From: Lasioglossum baleicum
Lineage: Eukaryota > Arthropoda > Insecta > Hymenoptera > Halictidae
Direction: 5' to 3'
NCBI RefSeq assembly: GCF_051020765.1
Contig: NC_134943.1
Coordinates: 11,656,001 to 11,720,000 of the forward strand
Length of the DNA: 64,000 nt
The notes under the pieces were generated by a model that was not told where the DNA came from, did no database searches, and saw nothing but the letters and a program-made list of their open reading frames with translations. This document shows positions 23,327 through 34,530 of this stretch, piece by piece. A program made the translations under genes and the position numbers. How positions within the stretch are numbered: position 1 is the first letter of the stretch; each line of letters opens with the position of its first letter.

Positions 23327-23372
23327 GACTGCGGATGTTCATGCATTTTTCAATTTTCGTAGACAAATTTTA
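23327..23372. mobile_element. Solo terminus of a GCGGAT-type MITE
   Basis: GACTGCGGATGTTCATGCAT is followed by TTTTCAATTTTCGTAGACAA, the type B start. It lies 30 bp after the intact copy at 23096-23296. No right end is found. It runs into AACACCCTGTATA, the end motif of another element type. Confidence 0.65.
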
Positions 23373-26300
23373 AACACCCTGTATAATTTTGTTTACACTC
23401 CGCCGTGCAGTACAGTTTAACACGAACTTATGCAATTATCTAATATTTAACGATGCAAATAATATATTGAATATTCGTACAGCAATTATTAGTGTCGCGT
23501 CAGAATCACGATTTGAGTGCTAAGGATCAAATCCACAGACTAGTGATAACACAGGATGTAAGTATGGAGTACAATTGGTTGAAACACGACTTCGTTCGCA
23601 CACATGCCTACAGCAAGCCGCAGGCGATGATCATTTCTCTCTGAAAAACCATTATCCGGGACCCAAGACCTCTTCCTCCCAGAATCGATAGCAGACCAGT
23701 CTCCACGCTTTCGGAACTGCGTTATCCTTTCCCAGCTACGCTAATTTATCCCGCAGCAATCGGTTGATCCTCCGCCGATCGCCTATAGCTCGGTCCAAAC
23801 CGTGTCCCGGACGAAAAAAAGAAGAGAACTTCCCTGATCCTTTCTTGTTTTCTTCGAGCAATAAACTAACCGTAAAAGCGGGTTAAGTGATTGCAGCCGC
23901 GCCGAGGAAACTGCTTTTCGTTCCCTCCGAACAGTCTCCCCTCTCTCCGCCCCCGTTGCTTCGTCGTAGGTTTTTTCTCTCGTTCCCCGTTGGTCTGCCT
24001 CGTTTCCCCGTAGGATATCGCGATGGGTTGATTTATCGATTCCCCGTAAAACGAAAGGTGTTAGTGTCGTTGCTGCAACGACGGCGGCGGCGGCGGCGGT
24101 GCTTTGCCGTTCGCGCGAATGGCAGCACTGGTCCGAAGGCCGCGGCCAGTGCCGCCGTTCGGGTGGGATCTATTTAAGGTGGTCCGCGGACCGTAACGGA
24201 AAGTAATTGATGGACAGAATTTCGAGAAGCCACCTCCCGCGACCCAGAAATCTTTTTACTCTCCTCGCGGCGAGCACAGCCACGCCTGAAAACCAATGGA
24301 AACGAGCCGACCCGTTCTGAGATCGAAGCGCTGCCACGCGATCCTCTCTTGCTTTGTCCAATCGATGGATCCGAAGATCGCTAGCTGTTCCCTGAATCGA
24401 CTTTCTAGAAAATGACGCTGTGAATAAATTTACTGCGCTGCGAATTTGGTTCGAATCGCTTGGACCAAGTTCCCAGTCCGCGTCCGGTCACAAGGGTAGT
24501 TGGAGGTCCAGTTATGAATTTTGGGTCTTTATAGGGGGTTGGTTGCATCGGAAAATTTCTGAAAATTATCTGGCGCATTCTAGCTCTATTCAGATACACA
24601 CCCAATAATTTTTTACACATTTATTAGATGGTGAAAATCGGATGCATTGATCAGAGCGGTAGTTGGAGATTAAATCGTCAATTTTGGATCTGCTTTTTTC
24701 ATTGTTGTGAAACAATGTTTAAAAATTGAGGCAAGAAATTTTCCAATCCGATAGCGTGAGAGATCTGTAAACATCTTGAGACCCAGAAGAAATTGTTGAA
24801 AGCTATGAGATGATCGAGAAGACTCATTTCACTTACGGGCTTTAATTCCTAATGATTTATTGCGGCGTTCGCGCGACGTTTCTGACAGCGATAATCGTGT
24901 ACAAATGATTGCTCATCGTTATCCAATCGGCGGTGACTAACATTAATTTTTAACGATCTCGCACAGAGCCGACTAACGTCACCTGACATACAAGATACTT
25001 GTTCGAAAATCTTGCTCAGGTGTTCCCGTTCGTTCGACATTGTTTTATTATCTGAAAATGATCGATCGTGAAGATTCTTACAACATCAAACATGTACAAC
25101 CTATTTCGAACATAATTAAATTTCGCTAAAAGCATAAATAGATCGTATATATGCTCCGTCGACAAGAGGCACAATGAAATTACCGTGAATTACACTCGGC
25201 CAAAAAAACATTTCCTTTCGAGCAGCTCTTGCGTAACCAGTTCCCATGTAAAAACTTCTCTCTCCCGTATAAAAAAAGCATCCGTGTATTCAATTCTGTC
25301 GAAAAAACAGCGCATAATTCGAGCAGAAGAGAAAAGATAATGCGTCGAGCGAGATAGAAGACAAATTGAAATTTCCTGTGTAAAAAGGACAAGGAATAAA
25401 ATGCAGCTTGAGGATCATTGCCCGTGGCTACGTATCAGATCAGTTTTTTACCATGAAACTCTTAATGTATAAAAGGGGAAAAAAGAACATCGTGCACGGT
25501 CCGAATAGTAGCGTGTTAAATTTGCTCGCGGGATAAAATCCAACACCTAAAAAAAAAAAACGATACCTGATTTCGAAGAAATTTAATAACGCGGCGGCGA
25601 GCAGGAATAAAGGACAATTGAAATTTCACCGCCTCCAGTAAAAATGAATAGAACACCGGCCGTGTGACGTTCATCGGCCACCGCCCCCGTATTAGATTAA
25701 TTTTTCACCGATGGAAACCGCTAATTGCCCGGCGAGCAACGTACGCGGAATACGTTCCGAGATTTTCATTATTCCATTAAGGAAATTTGCATGGCCGGCG
25801 AACTACGCGGTACGTATTAAATTATCGCCGCGTTTTATTAAGGCTGTCCGGGACGTCTTTCGGGTCAACTCCGCCGGGAGGATTAATTTACAATTAATGC
25901 CCGGTGCCCCTAATCTCTGACGCTTAAAAGCGCATTACACGGAGCTTCCACCACGCCGAATTCCGTCCCGATGTCCCCCCCCCCTCCAAACCCCCGGGAA
26001 ATCCGCTATCTGTCGAATTTATTTCGGCGGATCTGCTTATCGCGCCGGAAACGCCGGCCGGGACCAAAGGAATCGATTCCTTGCCCTGATCGATCGCCAG
26101 CGACGACGGAAACCGCAAATCCGTAGCTCGAACTGGGTGAAGGTCGCGCTTCGGATGTCTCGCAAGATAATGATCAGCAAAATCAGAATTTCTGGTACGA
26201 TATTCGTAAAAGTTTCAAATCTGTTCGACCAATATTCGAACATACTTGCAAGTATTACTTCCAGCTACCAAAATACTTCTAAAAGGGTTGAAACTATCTG

Positions 26301-26424
26301 GCATAGGTTCGAGTATACTTAGGAGCACTATTTCTATTTTCCCAGGTACCTATAGAGAGTTCGATTTGTCTCGCGTAACGAAATGAAATTCGTATAGAAA
26401 ATTTCAAATTTATAAATTGAAGCT
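23373..26424. other. Largely unique block
   Basis: 23430-23530 resembles a decayed CCCTTTGC-family interior (TTCGTACAGCAATTATTAGT). 24480-24700 contains two weakly similar segments (GGTAGTTGGAG), probably an old repeat. A CGG run lies at 24079. No gene recognised. Confidence 0.4.
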
Positions 26425-26600
26425 ACAGTAAGGAGCATAACTGATTCAATACACTTTAAATGGATGAACCTTTGAATGGACCAAACGACTTCAATTTCTC
26501 TGTAAGGTTAGAATAATTAGTTTAGTAAATGACGTCTAATAAATAAGTTGAAAAAATGCATTTGGTCGGTATTGCGAAAAAAAAATTTACTAATAAGCGA
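26425..26600. mobile_element. Tc1-like MITE fragment, reverse orientation
   Basis: It begins CAGTAAGGAGCATAACTGAT after a TA-rich flank and continues GACCAAACGACTTCAATTTC, the reverse of the 19.74 kb copy. Confidence 0.7.
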
Positions 26601-26654
26601 AAGCTAACGATAACTTAGAGGCGTGACTAACTTTTTGCCATTTAGTTATCACTG

Positions 26655-26852
26655 GACTGCGGATTTTATGCATTTATGGCAAAAATGAGCAGGTGTAATT
26701 TAAAATAGCAAAAATATTAGGAAATCTTAAACATACTATTATGTTATTTTCAACCTACTAAACATAATAGGGAAGAAAATAAATTTCTATTTCACTCCAG
26801 TTAGGGTGCAACTCAGGTAAGAAATTTTCATTTCGCATAAAGATCCAGAGTC
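26655..26852. mobile_element. GCGGAT-type MITE, intact
   Basis: It starts GACTGCGGATTTTATGCATT and ends GCATAAAGATCCAGAGTC. Length (about 198 bp) and end structure match the other intact copies. Confidence 0.8.
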
Positions 26853-27639
26853 TAGTGATCACTAACTAATCAGACTAACATTCAAAAAGACTATTAGTAA
26901 TTTTTAAATGTTAGTTGATTATTGCCCCACTCCGGTTGGAAGTAACGGTTTAATTTCGGCTCGAAAGTGTTAAGGGAGCAAAGTTGGATCGGTAGCGGTC
27001 GCAGAGTCACGAACGTGCGGCTAAGATAACGATCGGAAATTTCATTAACAACAATCTCGGAATCTAGGCGAGACCGTTCGGCTGGCTCCTCGGGTCCTTC
27101 CGAATCATTTGGTATGCATGCTTCCCGGTGCTGGTTGATGTAGCTCGTGTTTTCCTTATCGTTCGAGTGGCTCTCCTCGAGGTTTATATTGTAGCTCCAT
27201 TTCAATGCGGCGTTTTAGAGAGTCCCGGTGTATTCGCCGGAACGCGAATAAAAGTGTCCTTTGAGGAGGATATTGGAGCAAGGTTTAGTGAAGCTCGCGT
27301 AACAATATTTTGTCTTGGCGCAGCGCGTCCTCAAAGGAGAGGCAACTTCTATTGAAAATCAAAGAGCCTTTAAACTCGTCGAGCCGGAGCACTGGGAACC
27401 CGAAAGGAAGACGAAGAAAAACACGCACTCGGGATACCGCTTGTTTTTCTCTTCTTCCTTTTTCTCTCCTTTCCCTGTCTTTCTCTCTTTCTTCGCCATT
27501 TCCCGGATTAGGTACCACTTCTGCTACCATCAGACTTCTTCAGCTTCTTCTTCTTCTCCTCTCGCTCGACCGAACCTTTAATTCCTTCAATCCTGACTAT
27601 AGATCCGATTAGACCGTCTTTCTCGCTTCTTGTTCCCAG

Positions 27640-27671
<32 letters not shown>

Positions 27672-28221
27672 CCTCCGATCGTTTGGCAACAGTGTGCGTC
27701 TTTGGCTCGATTCCCGAAAACTGAATCGGCGAGTCCAGATTGAATAATCCGCGCGATACGCTCCGGTCGGAATTGCATGAAATACTATGGTGGCGCTACG
27801 ACTTTTCGGGAAAAGAGATTGCGCCCCCAGTAAATGCGGAAATGCTGTCGGTCGACTCGAATGGCGTCCCCAGTTCCCAGATATGGAATTATTGGCTCGA
27901 CGAGACTGAACACGTCGCCTGAGACGCTGATGCTGGCTCGCTCGTCCGTCAACCTCGCTTCCGGCTCGGGAATAAGCGGGCAGATTTTAAGAGCAATAAA
28001 ACCGGGCAGATATCGCGCCATCGGATAAGGAGACTCGCAAAATTTATCGAGAAATAATTTGAGATTAATATTTCACTTTTACAGTCGGACTTTACTGCCT
28101 CCGATTCGGTTCTGACCCCAAAACGGTATCTTCGAGTCGGTTGTAAAAGTTAAATGAAAGTGCGTTTACTCTTCGAATCATTTTAATAATGTCTTCACAG
28201 TGTTTGGCCTCTTTTGTCTAA
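26853..28221. other. Unannotated block
   Basis: Holds the CT microsatellite at 27641. No convincing frame. Confidence 0.4.
27641..27675. repeat. (CT)n microsatellite
   Basis: About 15 CT units with CCCT interruptions. Similar CT-rich runs lie at 1123-1149, 14107-14128, 41366-41392, 45552-45584 and 55436-55472. Confidence 0.9.
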
Positions 28222-28300
28222 TTATCATTCTGTCGTATTTTAAAGGAAACATTTGAATCAATTTATAAAAATGTATGGTTATTGTTTTCAATTTTAATAA
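28222..28300. repeat. Fragment repeated in the adjacent mariner relic
   Basis: ATTCTGTCGTATTTTAAAGG and TCAATTTATAAAAATGTATG recur about 125 bp downstream at 28344-28425, and partly at 63628-63660. Confidence 0.6.
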
Positions 28301-28345
28301 TTTGTACTCTTTAGTCGTAAATGCACGAAATCCGCGGTCTAATTA

Positions 28346-28567
28346 TTATTCTGTCGTAGTTTAAAGAAAACGTTTCGTTCAATTTATAAAAATATATGTT
28401 GAATGTTTTCAATTATTCAATGATATCATTTCTATTATTCGTGACAACTTGTTGCCATATTTCAGAGAACCTGTCAATTCCTGTTTCCCAACGACTCACA
28501 AGCAATCAACGATTTACAAGCAAACTTACCTCCTTTAAAATACGACAGAACTTTTCCTCCAACCTAA
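28346..28567 (-). mobile_element. mariner-type relic
   Basis: Read backwards it starts TTAGGTTGGAGGAAAAGTTC after TA and continues TGTCGTATTTTAAAGGAGGT. At the other end CTGTCGTAGTTTAAAGAAAA is an inverted partner that has lost the outermost bases. It shares sequence with 31338-31477. Confidence 0.6.
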
Positions 28568-29965
28568 TATTTATATATGTATATTTTATCTTTAGGCGGA
28601 CCTTTGTGCAAAATAAAAATTGTCCGAGGCGGTTCTAAGAGTTGATTGAAAGTGCGTCTCCTCTAGAATAGATCATAGAATATAGAATAGAATAAAACAA
28701 TAATTATAAAATAGAATAAGATATTTCTCTACAAGAATTTTAATAATGTATTTACAGTGTTTGGCCACTTTCGTCATAAATGCATGAAACACGTGTGTTA
28801 GTAAAGTCTTAGTAAAAATGAATTTAGTGTTTGAACATTGGTACAGCAATTTTTAATGGCGCCCTGCATGGTTTCTCCCCTCGTAGAATATTCGTAGAAT
28901 AATATTGTGAAAGTTTAAAGTCCTCTCGGTCTACGTCGAAGTAAGGAGCACGGCTGATTATGCAGAAGACATTTCGTAGGGGGTCGTTTAGTTGGTCGGA
29001 TCGAACGCCTCAGCGGGCAGGATGTTTATGGTAGCTGGTTGAAACCGAAATGAAATCCTCCGGTTTTGTTTTCCTCTAAAACATGAAATTACAAAGCTGT
29101 CCTGGGCGCGCGATCGCTGTCGCGCATAACAAACAATAATTTACCCCTTTGTTTCGGCGGTGGAGGGACGAGGGGAGGATTTCACGGCACAGTGTTCCCC
29201 ACGGTGTTCCTCCAGCAATATGTAAAATTCACAAACGCCTTCTCTCTCTCCCTCTCGAAGCGGTTCCCTGGAATCCCGGCTATATTTCTTCCGCATATTT
29301 TCGATTCGCCGGCTGCGCTTCGCGCGGCAATCTCCTTGCATCCGTGAATTTCATTATGTATATTCCGTATCGGGGCTCTTCCGTTTCTTCATCTTGTTCG
29401 GGGATCGAAAACAGGATAGCGCCGCAACACGCTCGGATGGAACTGTGTTGCGCGCGAGTGTGATATACAGCGAAAAAATAATAAGAAGAATAATAATACA
29501 CGTTGCCCATGGCGTACGCAAAATAGAAGACGACAATGCACGCGAATAACCCGCCACGCCGCTGCGCCCCGTGGATGATAAAAAGAAGCGAAGGGAATAA
29601 AAATGGAGAACACCGGAATGGGAACGGAGGGAAAAACTCGGATTGTAATTTAAACGTCGCGCGATCCTCGAGCAACCATTACATCGGTGTCAAATCGAGT
29701 TGCGTTTCGTAGTTTCCATTTCGCGAATAAATCCGTCCGCTCGAGGAATCGGGGTTATTCCATTGAAAAATAAAGCGCCAGGTACGAAAGCATTATCGCG
29801 CACCGTTCGCTCTGACACCTCGATATCGATTGCGCTCTCCTACTCCGATCGAACACGTTGCTTGTTTCCGGACGAGAAACTGTGCAATCTTATTTCTTCC
29901 AATTTCTGAATACATAATATTACTTAAAAAGTGAGTGTGCCTTTCCAAAGCAGGACATAGTTTGC
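28568..29965. other. Unannotated block
   Basis: A degraded GCGGAT-like end near 28595; otherwise unique sequence with short overlapping frames. Confidence 0.4.
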
Positions 29966-29969
29966 TTAA

Positions 29970-30195
29970 CACGTTCGCTGCCGACCGACATTTTCAAAAA
30001 CGGTTCAATTTATGGGAAAGATATTGAATTTAGATCATTTTTAATTGCTTTATTAATTATATACGAGTTATATCGTAGTCAGTTTTTGCGATAAAATGTT
30101 TTATGACAGCGCCAACTACGAGTATACATATACGTAGCTGGCGCCTAAACACAAACTTCGACCTACGAGATAACTCGTTGTTAGCAGCGAACGTT
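29970..30195. mobile_element. TTAA-flanked MITE (CACGTTCGCTGC family)
   Basis: CACGTTCGCTGCCGACCGAC follows TTAA (29966-29969) and TTAGCAGCGAACGT precedes TTAA (30196-30199). Inside, a 12-bp stem (GCGCCAACTACG against CGTAGCTGGCGC, one G-T pair) at about 30108-30143 could form a hairpin. It is 226 bp with no frame. Confidence 0.75.
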
Positions 30196-30204
30196 TTAAT
30201 AACT

Positions 30205-30402
30205 GGACACCGGATTTTTGTGCAAAATAAAAATTTTCTACGCGAATTGCAACAAACTGGGATGAAATAGACATTTATTTTCTTTTTTAAAATGTTTGTT
30301 GGGCTGAAAATTGTGTGACAGTATTTTAAAACTCTTCTAATGTTATACTGCTTCAAACTACACCTACTTATTTTTGCCACAAATGCATAAAATCCGCTGT
30401 CC
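30205..30402. mobile_element. GCGGAT-type MITE, interior type A
   Basis: It starts GGACACCGGATTTTTGTGCA and ends GCATAAAATCCGCTGTCC, with the type A interior (AAAATAAAAATTTTCTACGC, CAACAAACTGGGATGAAATA). It lies five bases after the TTAA of the element at 29970-30195, so the two are head-to-tail neighbours. Confidence 0.75.
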
Positions 30403-31168
30403 ATTAATAACTGGACCTTTCTTTCTCACAATGTTACTAACGTTCTCGTTACTCACCATACTCCGTAATATCCCGTAACGTACATTATGTTGTAATAAGT
30501 CTCATAACAGATTTCCTAATAAGAAAAAAAAAGAAGTGTAACGCAGGTGATGAAACGGAGCAAGCGTTTAAGATAAGAGGCAGTATCAGAGAGCTGTTTG
30601 TTCGATATAAAAGCACGAATAAAGAGGATGTTCGTGACACGATAAAAGTGCGCGGCGAACGGGGCGACGAGTCTGTCGGAATTAATTAGCGTGAAACCAC
30701 GGGCCGGTTTATTTATGAAAACGGTCGCAATAAACATTATCAATCTACTGTAATCAAGCCGCACCGTAAATAAACCGTTTGCGGGTTTTTACAGTCGGCG
30801 GAGAGCGCGTCGTAACAGCGCAGCGCGCCGCGCCGTGGAACCAGTTCGCCGGTAAGAAAAACAATCTTCGCCGAAGCGGTAACCGTAGAACGCACGCACC
30901 GAGCTGCACGTTGCACCGGTGGAAAATAATGGCGCATCGTACCGGTGCAGAGAGACCGGTGACAACATCGTGGAAACCCATCTGATGCAACGCAGAGCCG
31001 CTACACACCCGGACCACCTAGACCATCCGAGACATCCTAGAGCTACACCGCAACGCAACCATTTCGCGTGTTGTGTGATGCAAGTCGGATTGCAAGAGTG
31101 CACGCGCGCGAACCGGAGTGAACGAACCAACGCGGTGCAGCGCGGACATGATGTTGCAGGCGAGCCTG
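30403..31168. other. CpG-rich block before the Tc1-bounded composite
   Basis: A + frame of 160 codons (30919-31401) crosses the element boundary at 31171, which argues against it being a gene. Confidence 0.4.
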
Positions 31169-31337
31169 TACACTGCCGCTCAAAAGTATCGGCGCAGTTC
31201 GAACCTTTTCCAGAATCGATAGCAAACATTATTGCACACGGAACGCCCGATTTTCTAATGCAACTCTCGCTTTTCATCAAGAAATACTATCAGATTGCAG
31301 CGAAAGTTCTGCAGGTAATTTCGCTTGAAAATCAAAT

Positions 31338-31477
31338 ACACATGTTGCCAGTGAGCGATTGGGAAACTGGAATTAACGGGTTATCCGACAGATGGCAATA
31401 AGTTGCTATACAAATAATGGAAATCATATCATAGAATGTTTTCTTTAAAATACGACGAAACTCTCCATCCAACCTAA
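31338..31477 (-). mobile_element. mariner terminal fragment
   Basis: On the - strand it starts TTAGGTTGGATGGAGAGTTT after a TA and continues into a segment (CGTCGTATTTTAAAG and TTGCCATCTGTCGGATAACC) that recurs near 28.35-28.57 kb. TTAGGTTGG termini next to TA are typical of mariner elements. The length and lack of a long frame suit a non-coding terminal relic. Confidence 0.55.
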
Positions 31478-31790
31478 TATTAATAGCGTGCAGGTTTAGC
31501 ATGTACCATTTTCTGTCATCAGCTGATATCTCTGAGATCCTATCTTCCGTTTTTAACTTCACTTTAGACGAAATTTATTCGAATATCAATATGACTGACC
31601 AGTAGAGATTACTCTGTTTAGCATGGTTTCATGAGAGCTTCCACGTGATTATAACAAATTTTATTTTTTAAAAATTAAAAAACCAATTGTTTGCAATTTT
31701 TCTATGTTATGATACTTGCCGAATTGGCCTTTAAATCCTCTAACAAATAGGCGTAAAAAAATTATAGGTGCATTTGCAAAGAATTGAAGG

Positions 31791-31832
31791 TGATCTTGAA
31801 AAATCTTGAAAAATCTTGAAAAATCATGAAAA
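31791..31832. repeat. 10-bp tandem repeat, four copies
   Basis: The decamer ATCTTGAAAA is repeated four times with one substitution in the last unit. Confidence 0.85.
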
Positions 31833-32051
31833 AAGAGTGGACGAAAAATTTGCTATAATCACGCGAAAGCTCTCTTGCAACCGAGCTATACTTCCGAGGA
31901 CTGCTAATAAATTCACCCTGTGGGTATACACACATATAAATGAAACAATAAATATTCTTAATGCTGCGGATTTTGATACAATATAAATACTGTATTAGTT
32001 GCAAGATACAAGCGAACCGACTGCTCCTGAGGGAGAAGCATCTTCAGATTA

Positions 32052-33115
32052 CACTGTCCAACAGCCAAAAAGTATTTCGATTCCCACTATGCGATTCTTG
32101 TAGCGTTTTCCGCGCTGATTCCTAATCTGGTTTTAATTTTTTCCCTATACGTCCAGTTTTTGAGAAAATGGAGTTTTAAAAAAAGACATATTTTTCAACT
32201 TTAAACAAATATTGCGATGTTATTATAAAAGATATTGAATTGTTCTTTACAGCAAAAGATTCTGTAGACTTTCCCGAATACAGTGATATCCAATATTAAT
32301 ACATTACGATTGTTTAAACATGTTTAAACAATGATTAAAGACGGAGATGCACCACTTTTGCACCAATTTTTGCGGATATTTTCGAATTTATCTCAAAAAA
32401 TAAGGGTCCAGCGAAAAATTGAACTATACCACGCGAAAGAGCAGACCTTTATCTTGAGAAACCCCCCTGTGAAGTTTGCATGGTCGACGTTTTTTTCGAA
32501 CCAGAAAGCAAAATATCTTCGCCCGACATGAGTTTCCGCCAGTGGCGCTCGGGACGGGATACGGCGCAGCGACGGGTACGGAGCGGCGAACGACCGTTCT
32601 GGTAGTGAGCGCCACTGGTGGCAACTCATGTCGGGCGAAGATATTTTGCTTTCTGGTTCGAAGAAAACGTCGACCATGCAAACTTCACAGGGGGGTTTCT
32701 CAAGATAAAAGTCTGCTCTTTCGCGTGGTATAGTTCAATTTTTCGCTGGACCCTTATTTTTTGAGATAAATTCGAAAATATCCGCAAAAATTGGTGCAAA
32801 AGTGGTGCATCTCCGTCTTTAATCATTGTTTAAACATGTTTAAACAATCGTAATGTATTAATATTGGATATCACTGTATTCGGGAAAGTCTACAGAATCT
32901 TTTGCTGTAAAGAACAATTCAATATCTTTTATAATAACATCGCAATATTTGTTTAAAGTTGAAAAATATGTCTTTTTTTTAAACTCCATTTTCTCAAAAA
33001 CTGGACGTATAGGAGAAAAATTAAAACCAGATTCGGAATCAGCGCGGAAAACTCTACAAGAATCGCATAGTGGGAATCGAAATACTTTCAAAAAGTTGAA
33101 ATTTGTTGGACAGTG
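32052..33115. mobile_element. 1.06 kb near-perfect palindrome (foldback element)
   Basis: Two arms of about 500 bp (32052-32550 and 32608-33115) are reverse complements, with about ten substitutions and one 12-base gap by my count (roughly 98% identity). They surround a GC-rich spacer of about 57 bp. Each end reads CACTGTCCAACA and is flanked by TTA on both sides, which would fit the 3-bp TWA duplication of PIF/Harbinger-type elements. Each arm also contains a smaller perfect palindrome (GTTTAAACATGTTTAAAC). The arms hold mirror-image open frames of about 66 codons, which I take as by-products of the symmetry, not genes. The high arm identity means a recent insertion or continuing arm-to-arm conversion. 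A transcript across it would fold into a dsRNA hairpin of about 500 bp. No transposase is visible, so it would be non-autonomous. Confidence 0.85.
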
Positions 33116-33237
33116 TTATCGATCATTTTGTATGTTTGTTCATTACGGACCAAAGAAGAAGCAGCTTCAGGGAGCTTTAGCTTTTTTGAGACGATCGCGA
33201 TCAAGAAAGTGTCCGGATACTTTTGAGCGGCAGTGTA

Positions 33238-34064
33238 TGCGTTTCTCCGGGAACAAGCGAGAGAGGGTGCCAGGAGGAGAGGTGAGCGTAGTCACGGTTC
33301 GTGGGAAAACCTTGAAAGTGTTGCCCCCGGGCGAAGAAAAATGCCAACGCGTTCGAACGGATTGATGAAACTTAATGAACTGCCAACAGCCGCTTTCCGG
33401 GTGGTTTTTTCTCGGACCGCTAATGTGCTCTCGTGAACAGTTGGGAACAGGTGACGCAAAGACGCCACGGAGATTGCTGCGCAGTCATTTCCGAGTCGGT
33501 GATTTCCTTGCGCCGCGCCGTCTCTCTTTGCGAAACGATGCAAAATCTTGATTTTACTTGTCGAGTCCACTTTCATTATTTGTAATTCTAGATGCAATTC
33601 TACAAGTACTGTTATACATAGAAAATTCTGCCTTAAATCCAAATGAAATTACCATTTTGTATTGACAGTTTAAAGTGGAATGTTGTACTATACGATTGCG
33701 TCTACATTGTTGCTTTATTATTATTTAATTGCCTGCATTGCTGTCTACGATGCTGTGGTATTCTGTTCCCCAATATCGCAAGGCCAGTAGGAACCGTATA
33801 TCAACTATTTCCTGGAATGTTACCGTTCGCAAATTAAATTACTCCATCCGTAATTAGCGGAACAGGCTCTCGCAGATCCCAGAAAGTCGTTAAATAATAT
33901 TCTCCGCAAACAAAATTCTAGCAATGCCACTGATGTTTTAAATCAGTCATGTTTTATCTCACCCAGAACAAAATTTTATCGTAAAATATAGTCTAAAATA
34001 TATAATCTTTAGTTTTCTTGAGCCATTAACACTGGAACTATCCGACGAGTTGAAATGTCTTCTA
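33238..34064. other. Unannotated block
   Basis: Nothing recognised. Confidence 0.4.
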
Positions 34065-34530
34065 TTAGGTGTAATAATTTATCCACAACCCCTAAAATTG
34101 TGTTTGCTAAAATATATTCCACGCAAAATTTAAAGATTTAGATTTAAAGTTAATTGTTCTTGCCAGGAATTAATTTGTACGCCCTTCAATCTCGCGCAAC
34201 ATCGCACACTCGTCAATTCCTGCGACGCGACGTATAAACTTTCAAGCAACGTTTATTAAAATGCACAAATCACGAGGTCGTCGAGAACCTTTTGTTAGGT
34301 GTAAAAATGTATCCATATCCTTTATAATTGTATTTATTAAACTTTATCCTATGAATTAATTGATCACCAATTCGGAGGAAGAAGGATTTAGATTTAAAGT
34401 GAATTGTACTTGCCAGGAATTAATTTGTACGCCCCTCAATCCCGCGCAACAGCGCACACTCGTCAATTCCTGCGACGTATAAACTTTCAAGCGCCGTTTA
34501 TTAAAATGTACAAAGCACGAGGTCATCGAG
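34065..34530. repeat. Tandem duplication, units of about 230-240 bp
   Basis: Units start at 34065 and 34295 (TTAGGTGTAA). They share GCCAGGAATTAATTTGTACG, CACACTCGTCAATTCCTGCG and TATAAACTTTCAAGC with scattered indels; the first unit has GCGAC twice where the second has it once. Confidence 0.85.

Larger units (their letters stand above)
31171..33235. mobile_element. Tc1-like terminal inverted repeats bounding a 2.07 kb composite
   Basis: The left end reads CACTGCCGCTCAAAAGTATC (31171-31190) and the right end is its exact reverse complement (33216-33235). Both are flanked outside by TA (31169-31170 and 33236-33237), the target of Tc1/mariner elements. Inside the two 20-base ends the sequences diverge. 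The interior holds a mariner terminal fragment (31338-31477), a short tandem repeat (31791-31832) and the 1.06 kb palindrome. No transposase frame is visible. Either this is one non-autonomous Tc1-like element loaded with later insertions, or the two ends belong to different copies brought together by chance. Confidence 0.6.

Noticed and set aside
28527..28536. ACTTACCT, a possible - strand donor
   Set aside because: It is followed by CCTTTAAAATACG, part of a mariner terminus, with no acceptor.
32331..32826. Mirror-image 66-codon frames in the palindrome arms
   Set aside because: They are the same arm read from both sides; symmetry, not two genes.
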